64,000 nt of DNA. It comes from Morella rubra (Eukaryota > Streptophyta > Magnoliopsida > Fagales > Myricaceae). Positions 21,601-31,933 of this stretch are shown piece after piece. The stretch spans positions 24,880,224 to 24,944,223 of the forward strand of contig CM025849.1 in NCBI GenBank assembly GCA_003952965.2. Direction: 5' to 3'. The notes under the pieces are model-generated. The model was not told the origin of the DNA. It saw only the letters and a program-made list of their open reading frames with translations, and did not search any database. Each line of letters begins with the position of its first letter. Within the stretch, counting starts at the first letter, position 1. Both the position numbers and the translations under genes were made by a program.

Positions 21601-23789
21601 TATGCTTTATTGTCTTTATCAAAAGTGATCATGGTGAAGAGTTTGAAAATTTTAACTTCCAAGAGTTTTGTTCTAATATAGGTATCCATCAAGAGTTCTC
21701 TTCTCCCATCACACCATAACAAAATAGTGGTTGAATGAAAGAATAGAGTTCTTCAGGAGATGGCCGAGTCATGATACACAACAAAGATTTGGCTCTTCAC
21801 TTATGGGGTGAAGCCATTCACACGGCCTATGATATCGTGAAGAGGGTCTCAGACCAAGCATGAAAAAGACCCCAAATGGACTTTGGAAGGTTAGGAAACC
21901 TACTGTGAAATACTTCAGGGTATTTGGCTGCACTTGCTATATCCTACGAGACAGAGAGAATCTCGCCAATTTGATACTAAGAGTGACAAAGGAATTTTTC
22001 TTGGTTACTCATCCAATAGTAGGGCTTATCGTGTTTATAATCTTCGTACTCATTCTATTATGGAATCAATTAATGTTGCTTCTGATGATTATCCAAAAGA
22101 TTCCACAAATTTAGTTGAGGAAGACAACAATCCTGAAGTCCTATAGATCAACTGGATGGTGGCTCTGATGATCCCCTAAAGTCTGATGCCAACACCAGCA
22201 ATGAACTATCTTCTAAAGTAAAATTGAATCAAACAAAAGATAACATGATTGTTGATCTTAATGAAGGTATGGGATTACGAAGAAGAGTGTTAAGTCATAT
22301 GACCTACACTAGCTATTTGTCCCAAGTAGAACCTAAAAAGGTATAAGATGCTCTTAAAAATTAGTGCTAGATTAATGTCATGCATGATGAATAAAATCAA
22401 TTTATTTGTAATATGTGTGATATTTGGTTCGTAGACCTACAAATTGTAATGTGATTGGCACAAAATGGATTTTTAAGAGCAAAACTGATGAAAATGGTAC
22501 CATTACCATAAACAAGGCCAGGTTTGTTGCTTATGGTTATTAACAAGTGGAAGGTATTCAATGAAACTTTTTGCTCCTGCTGTTAGACTTGAATCCATTC
22601 ATATTTTACTTGATATATCTTCCTTTTTGAATTGTGTTCTTCAAGAAAAAGCCTTTGTTGTGCAACCCAAAGGCTTTGTGGATCCAATTAAGCATCATCA
22701 TCATGTCTATAGATTAAAGAACGCTCTATATGGGCTAAAACAGGTTCCTAGGACATGGTATGAATGTTTGACTACTTACCTCCTAGAACATGGATTGAAA
22801 AGGGGTGAGCTGAATCAGAAGCTGTTTATTAAGAATGCTAGAGCCTAACATACCGTGACTCAAATCTATGTTGAATGACATAGTATTTGGGTCCCTTGTT
22901 GACAAACTTGCCCATCAATTTGCTGAAGCTATAAAACTTGAATTTGAGATGAGCATGGTGGAGAGCTTAACTATTTTCTTCGCTTATAGGTGAAACAACT
23001 TAAGGATGGACTATTCATATCCCAATCCAAGTATGTCAAAGCCTTAGTCAAAAGATTTGGGCTTGATAGCAAAAAGCATACCAAAACTACCATGAGTACC
23101 AGTATCAAGATCTCTACAATCCATTTGAAAAGAGTCTTAATCAAACACTCTATAGAAGCATGATAGGTAGCCTTCTCTACTGCTAGATGTCATGATATTG
23201 TTTATAACGTTGCTGTATGTGCTAGATTGCAAATTGACCCTAAAGAATCCCACTTGAGTGTTGCGAAACAAATCATTCAATATGTTAATGAGATGATTAA
23301 TTATGGTATTTGGAACTTGAGAGATACAAATGTTGAGTTAGCTGGATATTCTGATGCTGACTTGGCAGGAAATGCTGATGATAGAAAGAACACAACTATT
23401 GGGTGTTTTTATGTTGGTACAAATTTGGTTGCATGGATGAGTAAAAAACAAAATTATATTTCATTACACTGCCCAAGCTGAGTATATTGCAGTTGGGAGC
23501 TACTGTACAAATTGCTATGGATGAAACAGATGCTCAAGGATTATGACCTAAATCAAGATTACATGACAACACTACTGTGATAAATATTTCCAAGAATCCT
23601 GTTCAACATTCTCATACCAAGCACATCGATATTTGTCATCACTTCATTCGTGATCTAGTGGAATCCTTGACTATTTCCTTTGAGTACATATCAACTGAAA
23701 ACCAACTAACTAATCTCTTCACCAAACCTCTTGATGGTCTCAGGTTTGAGCATCTCAGAAAGCCATTGGCATTTATGCTACCTTGATTT
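18619..23789 (+). mobile_element. Ty1/Copia (SIRE-like) fossil, pol region
   Basis: Parts in order are a pre-integrase region (FGDGGKAPLLG, VLYVDGLKTNL, about 18635-18755), the integrase zinc region and core start (to 19129), then after the nested LTR the integrase core (IMIVVDNYSRFTKVD, 21488-21540), reverse transcriptase (GTKWIFKSKTDENG at 22460-22500; VYRLKNALYGLKQ at 22705-22745) and RNase H (GYSDADLAGNADDRK, 23344-23388; TKHIDICHHFIRD, 23620-23660). It ends with LTNLFTKPL near 23730. Gag and the 5' LTR are absent. It is broken at many points and looks old. It is interrupted by a Gypsy LTR at 19130-21436. Confidence 0.88.
19130..21436 (+). repeat. Tekay-like Ty3/Gypsy solo LTR, long form, nested in Copia
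   Basis: It starts TGTCATACCCCGAG and ends GGGCTATTATA. The flanks ATGGA (19125-19129) and GTGGA (21437-21441) fit a 5-bp target duplication, and the Copia integrase text reads across the site. It contains a TATA box (CCTATAAATAAGG, about 19889) and the CTCTAGGAGTAATGCC tandem motif (20625-20790). It matches 3976-5153 at both ends but has about 1.1 kb more in the middle (about 19360-20480). Long LTRs of this kind are known for the Tekay/Del group. Confidence 0.82.
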
Positions 23790-25089
23790 GTATTGTATTT
23801 TTTTTTGTGCTAGAATAGGTTTTGTTTTGTTTCGTTCGTTCTTTTGTTTATGTCTTATGTGTTTGTTTCTCTTATCTCTTGATATACGTGTATCTCCATG
23901 TTTCTTTGATTTGCTCAATTTTTCTTGTTAATATTTTTTTTGTCCTTGGTTAGAACATTTGCTCATTGAACTAGTTGACATATTTGAAATTTTCAAGTAT
24001 GAATTTTTAAATACCTTCTCAATTAACGTCCAGTTATAATATGATTAGACAGTAATGCCTATTATCTCTTTCTGGTGATAGCTGATATGATCTGTTAATG
24101 TTTATTTGTTATACACTATTATAGTGTACACCGAATATGATTAGATAAGGCTTGACTGCATGTGTGAGATTTGGGCCCGTAATCACAGGTGGTTGGTTAC
24201 AAATTCTTAAGATTGGATTGACCTTTGACTAGCTGACCTTAATCAATGATTGATCTTCAATATCTACATTCCTATATTGAGATTGGTTGTTTGTTGGTTT
24301 TTATTTTGTGTGATAGATGGTTTGTGTACGTATGTGTTTCGCACATAATGCCTAATTTTATCATGCATTTTACTTGATTTAAGATTTATGGTTGTTCATA
24401 ATGCATAGTTTCCAAATTTTCAAATTTTGCAGTGCTATTCTTAAATTTCTTGAGGGCTTTAGATTAATTAACTATTTCATGGGTGATGAACATTAAATGC
24501 CCAATTTATTTGTTGCCTTTTTATTATTTTGATCATTATAGTTTATATTGGACATTTTCCCCCAAATTTATTTATATTGCATGTCTTTTGCTCAAATTCT
24601 CTCAGGGCTTTTAGTTATTTGCTCATTTTCATGCTGGATATTCATCAAATGCACAATTCCTTTCATATAGTCCTAGTATTTTGCGAATTTGTGTTCATAT
24701 TGAGCATGTGCATAATTTTTTTATTCGAGTAAGAATTTCTGCAAATTTTCTCAGGGTTTTGTTTTGAGGGCCCTTGATTTAGACACCTGATTCCATATCT
24801 TGATAATTGAAATGTGTGATTTGGATGATATGACTGAAATTGTTTTGAAGCTAATTTGTATTGGTTGTCATTTTTAAGCAAAACGTTCATTCTTTATTAG
24901 GGCTCTCATTTCATGTGTAATTTGAGACTTCACAGATTATCCAAACTTGCTTCTTTGATTTTCATCATTTCTTTTGTCAATTTTAATATGTGCATGCATT
25001 GTTCTGAAACATGTTGTTTTGGTCATCATTCATCTCGGTATTCATTGACATGCACCACTTCATGAGCTATTTCACAGCCCCTGCGTTGA
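23790..25089 (+). other. Probable 3' untranslated part of the SIRE-like Copia
   Basis: T-rich DNA with a weak internal repeat (TCAGGGCTTTTAG...ATTTGCTCATTTTCATG... and CCAATTTATTTG variants, 24440-24680). No env-like ORF is recognisable. No LTR start could be fixed before the LRR flank begins at 25090. Confidence 0.4.
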
Positions 25090-25293
25090 GCGCGCATAAC
25101 CCTAAGATAGAACGTGAGGTACTCCTTTCATTTACAGATTCAATAAAGTTATTAAAGTTTCAAATAGAATGAAGAGGAAGAAAAATGACTATTCGTGGGG
25201 GCTCTTGATCGATCAACTAATTGACACTTGAGAAACTAAACCGACGACATATTGTAAAAAGGATCAATTATTATCGTACATAAAACAAGACAC
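25090..25293. repeat. Duplicated downstream flank of LRR copy C
   Basis: Shares its text with 13113-13334 (GATAGAACGTGAGGTACTCC; GGGGGCT.TTGATCGAT), the matching flank of copy B. Confidence 0.8.
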
Positions 25294-28200
25294 TTATAGT
25301 AGCCTTCTAAGCAATCTGGCCCAAGACACTGCCATTGTTACATAGAGCCAATCTCCTAAGTTTTCAAGAAATCGAAAATATGCAATTCTCCAATTGCGGT
25401 TAAGAACCAAAGAACCGCAAACTCCCCAAAATCCTGTTATAAAGCCAAGCAGCACTATAATTGGAAACGATGGAATCCTATGCTCACCTATTTTCTGATT
25501 TTGAGTTTCCTTGTCTTCATTACTGTTCACAGTATGTGTGCACTCCTTTGGAAGTGGGACACCACAAAGTCCAGCACTCCCTTCATAGGCTGAGGGACCA
25601 AAGCTTTGTAGCTGAGTGCCTGAGGGTATTGATCCATAGAGATTATTGTTTGCTATGCTAAAGCTAGCCAAGAAATTCAGACTAGCAAGTGATACTGGTA
25701 TTTCGCCTGATAACCGATTTGCAAAGAGGTCCAATTTTTCCAAGTTTGTGAGATCTGATATTTGGCTTGGAATGTTGCCTGAGAAGTTGTTGTCACTAAG
25801 ATCTAGTATACCAAGCAACTTCAAACGACCAATCTCAATAGGGATCTTGCCACCAAGACTATTGTTCTTAAGGGAAATTCCTGGGTAGATGCTTAAGAGA
25901 GAATTGTACTCCCCACGACCATATGTAAAAGTGGTATCGTTCTCCAGAGCTTGTGCTGATATTAATGCTGGCAATGACATAATTCTTTTGAAAATTCACC
26001 AATGAAGTGGTTATGAGACAACCCCAAATACTTGAGCCACGGAAGGATTGAAAACCAACCAGGAATTGAACCCGTGATCCTGTTGAAACTTAGACCCAAG
26101 CTTCCAACTTCTTTAGATTAGATTGTGAGTCCAAGGATTAAGGCAACCCAAGAGGGAGAGTGAATTGGGTTTCTAAATTTTTTCACTTTTAACCCCAAAG
26201 TTGTGTTTGCAAAGTAAAGACTAATTTAGCACAAGTATTTAAACGTATTGATGTGATAAGTAAATAAGTATAAATGTAAAGAGTAGGTTAGAGAAGCAAA
26301 CACAGATTTTTAGGTGGTTCGGCAAACCTGCCTACATCCACCCCTCAAGCTCCTTTACGAGCCTTAAGGTTTTCCCACTATCTTCCAAATAGTGTACACT
26401 CTAGCTTCGGGTGCTAGAAACCTACAAGTGCTTTCCCGGGCTCAACACTCACAACCCAAGTGATTTTCGGCTCACCACTCACAACCCAACCAAGCTTGAG
26501 ATATACCCTCTCTAAGCTTCTTCTTTAGTGAACAACCTCACTAAAGGAATCACCTCTTTTGGATAGGAAGATACAAGAATAAACTCTCTCAAAGAATGGA
26601 TATGAAAATGGAAAGTTCTATCTCTTTGATTCACACAATGACAAGGATAAGAAAGTGTAATTTGTGTGAATGATATAGAAATATGAAATAAGAAGGTTTA
26701 AGATATTTCTCAAGCTATGTAAAATGATATATGGTCGATCTCTCTTTTTGAGACATTAGGAAGGTCTTATATAGGCCAGAAAAACTAGCCGTTTCTAGCC
26801 GTTGATCGACAATTTTACCGTTGTACAGTCGACCGCTTGAATTAGTCGTTGCTCAACGGCCATAAAATTTGAATGCTATCAAATTTTGTCCCATCATCCG
26901 CTTCATGTAGAGGTCGACCACTACAATTAAAAAGCCCTTTTTGACATTTTTAAATCTTTCAAAAACCAACTTAAAAGTATAACTTGGGAGTTTATATAGG
27001 ATGATTTGAAAACATTTAAGTATTTTGGTTGTCAAACTTGTGAAAGAAGATTATGCATGGTTTGAAAAATATGCAAGTGTGTGATTCAAATCCTTGTCAA
27101 AAGTGAAACTAAGAGTTACAAAGTTAGGTCTTGAATCTTCACTTTTGATTCCTTGCATCTTCTTGAGGCTTTGATAAAAATGTCTTTGTCTTTGAAGATG
27201 ATTTTGGGAGTGTGAATTTTGTTTCTAAACTTTTTAGCTTTTAACCCCCAAAATGTGTTTGCAAAGTAAAGACTAGATTAGCACAAGTATTTAAACGAGT
27301 ATTGCACTTTAAACTTGTAAAGAGTAAGGTTAAAGAAGCAAACATTCGAGATTTTCTTTCGACTTCTTCCTACATCCACCCCTCGAGATCCTTTACCGAG
27401 CCTTGAGGTTTTTTCCACTACATTCACCCTTCAAGCTCCTTTACCATTGCCAACCCCAGTGGGGTCTTTTGTTGATGACTCTATCTCTTTTGATTCATGG
27501 CAAGGATAAGAAAGTGTAATTTGTTGAATTGTTAATTATAGAATAAGAAGGTTTATGGCTATGTAAAGGTGAGGCACGTTGTGTAAAAGTATAACTAAGG
27601 CTTGAGAGTTTATATAGGGATGATTTGTTTAAAGTCAAACTTGTGATCTTTGAAAAATATGCAAGTGTGTGATTCAAATCCTTGTCAAAAGTGAAGAGTT
27701 ACAAGGTTATACGGTCTTGAATCTTCACTTTTGAGACTTTTGATCTTCAATCTTCTTGTCTTTGGCTCTTTGATAAAAAGGAAGATGGTAAACTGCATCA
27801 AAATATCGATGAACAAAAGCCAACATAGATAGCCATGTGTTGACCAGTCAACTGGCATCCATCAATACTCAAGAAATTGACATTTTTAAATCCATCAAAA
27901 TGACCTATGCCATCATTTGCTTGTGAAAAAAATTTCGTCCAATGATGACAACACTTTGCAACGCATGATTTTTGTTGCTCCAATATTAGGATTGTTATAA
28001 GATAATAACTGCAATTGTGACACCTCAGGTGGGATATGCCCCTCTATTTGGTTATTGGAAATTCGAATTGCTCTTAGTAACTTGCATGAGTGAAGGCTTA
28101 CAGGAAAGTTACCTGTGAAATCATTTTGCCCCATGTCAAGTACGGTAAGTTGATGAAGACAAGAGAAATTAAGGGTGGTGATATTTCCTTCAAACAAATT

Positions 28201-28787
28201 GCTCCATAAATTTAATTCTACGAGATTTGTGCAATTCATCAAAGATTGGGGCAAAGAGCCTGTATTGTTGCTGAGATTGAGCTTAGTCAAGTTCCATGCT
28301 CGTTGGAGGAACGAGGATTTGATTGTCCCGTTGAAGTAGTTGCTAGAGATGTCAAGTACTTGAATGGAGGCATGCAGACCCTCAGATGAAAATTGGAATG
28401 ATAAGTCTCCAGCTAGATAGTTGGAGCTCAAATCAAGGACAATGAGCTGATTCAAGGATGAAAATAATCTCGTGGAGAGAGTACTAGAAAGTAGATTATG
28501 GGAGAGATTGAGATAAGACAAATGTGTGAGGTTTTCTAGAAAAGGAAATATGTTTCCTATGAGGCCTTTAGAGGGTAATGAAATATGATTGACATAACCT
28601 CTAGGATCACAAGCAATACCTTCCCAGTTGCAGCAATCAGTGGAGGACCAATTTAAAGGAGGGGAGTTGGCGTAGAATGGTAAGGACAAGAGAGAGTTGC
28701 GATCCATTTGATTGCAGCATGATTCCAATAGAGAAGGCTTTAGGCCAACAAGGGAAAGAAAAGATAATGAGGCTTAAAGTCCGGCAT
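25294..28787 (-). pseudogene. LRR receptor-like protein pseudogene (copy C), split by an LTR insertion
   Basis: The likely ATG is at 28787 (context CAAGAACCATG) and opens MPDFKPHYLFFPLLA, then a TAA; one base is also missing before the cap Cys. From 28728 the frame is open: CNQMDRNSLLSL, LRR cap WSSTDCCNWEGIACD, then LRRs to 27913. An LTR block (26124-27825) interrupts an LRR. The distal part (25980-25294) is open for 228 codons: LRRs, YEGSAGLCGVPLPKEC, an acidic/Gln spacer, the helix IIVLLGFITGFWGVCGSLVL, basic NRNWRIAYFRFLENLG, and the stop at 25294. Without the insert it is about 1.79 kb, like copy B. It lacks a kinase, as expected of a receptor-like protein. It is the best preserved copy. 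Confidence 0.92.
26124..27825 (-). mobile_element. SIRE-like Copia LTR block inserted in LRR copy C
   Basis: The block runs from TGTGAGTCC (26124) to GCCAACA (27825) and is flanked by a perfect 5-bp target duplication, TAGAT (26119-26123 and 27826-27830). Two related segments in the same orientation lie inside (about 26124-27205 and 27206-27825), each starting with a GGGAG.GTGAATT.....TTTCTAAA-type end. No coding part is present. So it is two partial LTR copies or a solo LTR with an internal duplication. The LTR at 1306-2054 is the same family in the opposite orientation. Confidence 0.85.
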
Positions 28788-28825
28788 GGTTCTTGATTGA
28801 TATCTCGAACTAGAAGAGCTTTAGG

Positions 28826-28833
28826 TATTTATA
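28826..28833 (-). promoter_or_regulatory. TATA box of LRR copy C
   Basis: CTATAAATACC on the minus strand, 39 bp before the ATG at 28787. Same box and spacing as in copies A-5' and B. Confidence 0.65.
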
Positions 28834-30094
28834 GTCAGTCAGCTTTGCAAATGGGAGAATGGGAAAATGGGAAAAGGTGGTAGCGCCGTGACATTGGGTC
28901 CAGACACTTTGCGTGCTAGCCTGGGCAAATGTGAAGACAAGAAGAAATAATTCTGTCTTAACGGAAATTAATTCATGAACAAAAAAAGGTGAATATGTGC
29001 ATGACCACTTTTATATCACAAACCAAATAAAGTTTTTTTTTTCTAAGCAACATACCAAGAAGTTGAGTTACAGAGAAGCCAAAGGGGAAAAAAATGAACC
29101 CATAAGATGTAACCTTGAATCCGCGGAAAAACATTCCCGAAATTTGATAAATTTATTTATAACGACTACTACAAATTATGTCTCTCACAGTGGATTTGTG
29201 CATTAATGAAGATCCTAAGACGTGGGATACTAAGGTCATGAAAGCTGATGTTCTAGTGATCAAAGTGGAAGGGACATAATTAGCATCTGCCTTAATGTTT
29301 TTCTGTTGTGTCACTCTGTTTCATATCCTAATGCACTTCCATGCTAGCAAGTTGCTTTGTTTCCTTTTGCTTTGCTTTGTTTCGGTTTTCGTTTTTTTGT
29401 TTCTTCTTGTATTGTCTGGTTTCTTTTCGTTTCAATGACGTATTGCTTATAAAAAAAAAAAAAAGTTGCTCTGTTTGTTTGCATATTTCTGTACAGAACT
29501 AGAATCCCATACGCATGGGCATCCCAGAATGGTTGCTACAAAATGTTTTTTTTTTTTTTTACAAAAAGAAAAAAGGCTCCATACTCCTTAAACGGGGCCA
29601 CCTTCAGATTAATTATAATTAACACGGCTCTTTCCCGTCTACCACACTAACATCAACTTTTGCCAAGTCTCTCAATCCCAGACATATCATAATCTTTATT
29701 CGTTAGGTGCTCCTAATTGTTTAAGTATTCTTTTTGGAATAATCGTCAATCTTCACAAAAGTTATCACCTCTTGTCATCAATGAGACCCATAAGTGGGAA
29801 CAAAGAAATTTCTTGTTAACCTTTCACGTTTAACTAGTTGGTTATGGTTTTTACCAACTCCGATGAAGCAACGTGATCTTTTCCAGCTTAGAAAAAAAAA
29901 AAAAGTGATCTTTTCCCAATCCTGGTGCGTTTTTAAGTATGCAATGGTAAATGTGTAATAATTTCGGACTTTTCTTTGACAGTTTGTTGTACATGATGCT
30001 CAGCAAATCAATTATCTCAAGTCTTCGATGCAACAGAGATGGGTTAATTCCGTATAGCAGTTCTTTGATAAAATGCCCGGCCGAGAGACCTTTC
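28834..30094. other. Intergenic between LRR copies C and D
   Basis: The upstream flank of copy C (to about 28990) is followed by unique-looking DNA with poly-A/T runs at 29450-29463 and 29546-29560. From about 29695 (TTCGTTAGGTGCTCCT) to 29830 (AACAAAGAAATTTCTTGT) the text matches the upstream side of copy E at about 33870-34010, so D and E share a duplicated 5' flank. No gene is seen. Confidence 0.5.
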
Positions 30095-30830
30095 TTTTTA
30101 ATGGAGAAGAGTCCGTGGGGAGAGAACCGGAAAGGAAATTAATGGAGAGAATGAGATAAGACTGGTGTGTGAGGTTTCCTAGAAAGGGAAATATAATCCC
30201 TCTAAGGGTATTGCTCCCAGAAGTTTTTGGATTTAGATGCAAACTAGACCATACATATCCAGACACATCCGCACCAACGGTTTGAATTGAATCTCACAAA
30301 TCCAAAGCCTCACAGGTCTCCACCTCATTTAATGAGGCCTGTGAGGTGTTGGCTTGGCTTGACTCCTCACGGAGCCACCTGCGTTAGCACCTTTTCTTTC
30401 TCTCTTTAGCTGTACTGGTTGGACCACTAAACGATATGATGAAAATAATTCGGGTGTGTCTGGATCCGTACGGTTTGGTTTGAATCCAAACCTGAAGTTT
30501 ATTATTTGCAACACTGAACTTCTTCAAGAAATGCAAAATAGTTAGCGAAACAGGAGACAACTAGTTTGTAGATAGATCCAAAACTTCCACGTCTTTGAGC
30601 TCCGCTAGTTGGACTAGAATGTTGCCAAATAAGTTGTTATGGCTAAGATTCAATTCTAGCTTATTGAGCTTAGATAGCCACTGAGGCAATTTGCCTGTAA
30701 GTTGGCTAGAACCAAGACTCAAGCATCGGAGTAAGTTGGCCAGTAAGTTGAGTACCTGATGACATTGCTCCTTGGAGATTTTTGTTGGCACAGCCAAACT
30801 CATACAAGAAATGCAAATTATCTAGTGATG
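30095..30830 (-). pseudogene. LRR receptor-like protein pseudogene fragments (copy D)
   Basis: Two LRR fragments remain. The first (30095-30225) reads LRGIIFPFLGNLTHQSYLILS, the first LRR after the cap. The second (about 30510-30830) reads LTGKLPQWLSKLNKLELNLSHNN and LAELKDVEVLDLS, two mid-domain LRRs. A MITE-like insert (30226-30490) lies exactly between them, and the LRRs expected in between are missing. The signal peptide, cap and C-terminus are absent. Its first LRR and upstream flank resemble copy E more than B or C. Confidence 0.8.
30226..30490. mobile_element. MITE-like element with imperfect inverted ends
   Basis: The left end TTTGGATTTAGATGCAAAC...ATCCAGACACATCCG is mirrored by the right end CGGGTGTGTCTGGAT...GTTTGAATCCAAA, with about 40 bp of imperfect inversion. 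A second small palindrome sits in the middle (GCCTCACAGG...GGCCTGTGAGG, about 30306-30350). A target duplication could not be fixed, although GAAGTTT occurs near both ends. It separates two LRR fragments. Confidence 0.6.
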
Positions 30831-31933
30831 CTGGTTCTTCGCAGACAAATGATTTATTTTTTTCCTGTAATTTACATGTGTAATGCTTTGTTTTTTATCT
30901 TTTGGTTTTATTATTTTGAATTCTTGATGATTTTTACCATGGTATTCCTCCCCAAAAGTGATGTGCAACAGAGGCCCTGCCACAAAGGATCAGCTCCCCA
31001 CCACAATGTCAGAAGATATGCAACAGAGGAAGAGGCGCAGACGCATATATACAAGCATGACTGCACAGAGAATATATATGCTGCCCTCCCACAGTCTCAA
31101 GCAGCACACAGAATCTCAGAGAAGTTTGTTACAATTAGTTATGCTGCGACTGTCGTTTTGTGACTTGTTATTGTACATAATGAAAGGCATAATGGTAGTA
31201 AGATTAGGATTAGCAAATTATTTCTTCTCCTTGTACATATACATTGGAGTTTGTACAGAAACCTTCTCTCTACTAATGAATACGAAGTTATTCTTCCATT
31301 CTCTATTCTCATCTTCCTCTGAAATCTACCATCTTTGTCCTCGACAAAGCTGAATCCCATATGACAGTCTCTCGCAAAGTCTGAGTAAGCTTGCTATGAA
31401 TATCTTTGTTTAAAATGAAAATTGAAAAAGCCACAAAATCTATAAAGCCATGATCATAAGAATCGTTTCCTCTATCTAACTCCAACTTCTTCTCTGTATT
31501 TAAGCAAGGCCAATTGTCTGTATATGACCACAAATTGACACTCATATCCGAAGAGAATAACAAATGACACAATTTAATACCACTAAAACAAACACACTTA
31601 CTTTTATAATGATGCCAACGAGCCTTCCATTTGATCTCAAGTTCCAAAAGAGAATAAAAAAATAACACAATTTAATAACACTAAAACAAACACACTTACT
31701 TTTATAATGATGCCAATGACCCTTCCATTTGATCACTTGAGCATTTTATAAAAGTACTATTATGCCGTATGATCAAATTTACAATTGTTGCATCAAATAC
31801 AATGGATTTTCTTGGTACTATTAACATTAAGAGGGGATTGGTAGATGAAAAAAAAATGAAAACTTAACAACCAAGAGAGAGACAAACAGAGACTTTTTCC
31901 AAACTTGAATCGGGGAGAGAAAAAAATGAGGCT
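30831..31933. other. Intergenic; probable Copia LTR remnant and copy E downstream flank
   Basis: Around 31129-31320 (TGTTACAATTAGTTATG..., then TTGTACATATACATTGG and TCTCTACTAATGAATACG) the text looks like a plant Copia LTR, but no partner exists here. From about 31360 to 31933 it is the downstream flank of LRR copy E, with matches to 6010-6299 and 1040-1275. No gene is recognised; the ORFs of up to 134 codons have no domain. Confidence 0.45.
31556..31735. repeat. 106-bp direct duplication
   Basis: ACACAATTTAATA.CACTAA followed by ACAAACACACTTACTTTTAT and GATGCCAA.GA.CCTTCCATTTGATC occurs at about 31570-31635 and again at about 31672-31735. It lies in the downstream flank of copy E. Confidence 0.8.

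Noticed and set aside
30958-31353. 131- and 134-codon overlapping ORFs
   Set aside because: They overlap in different frames across LTR-like DNA and have no domain signature.
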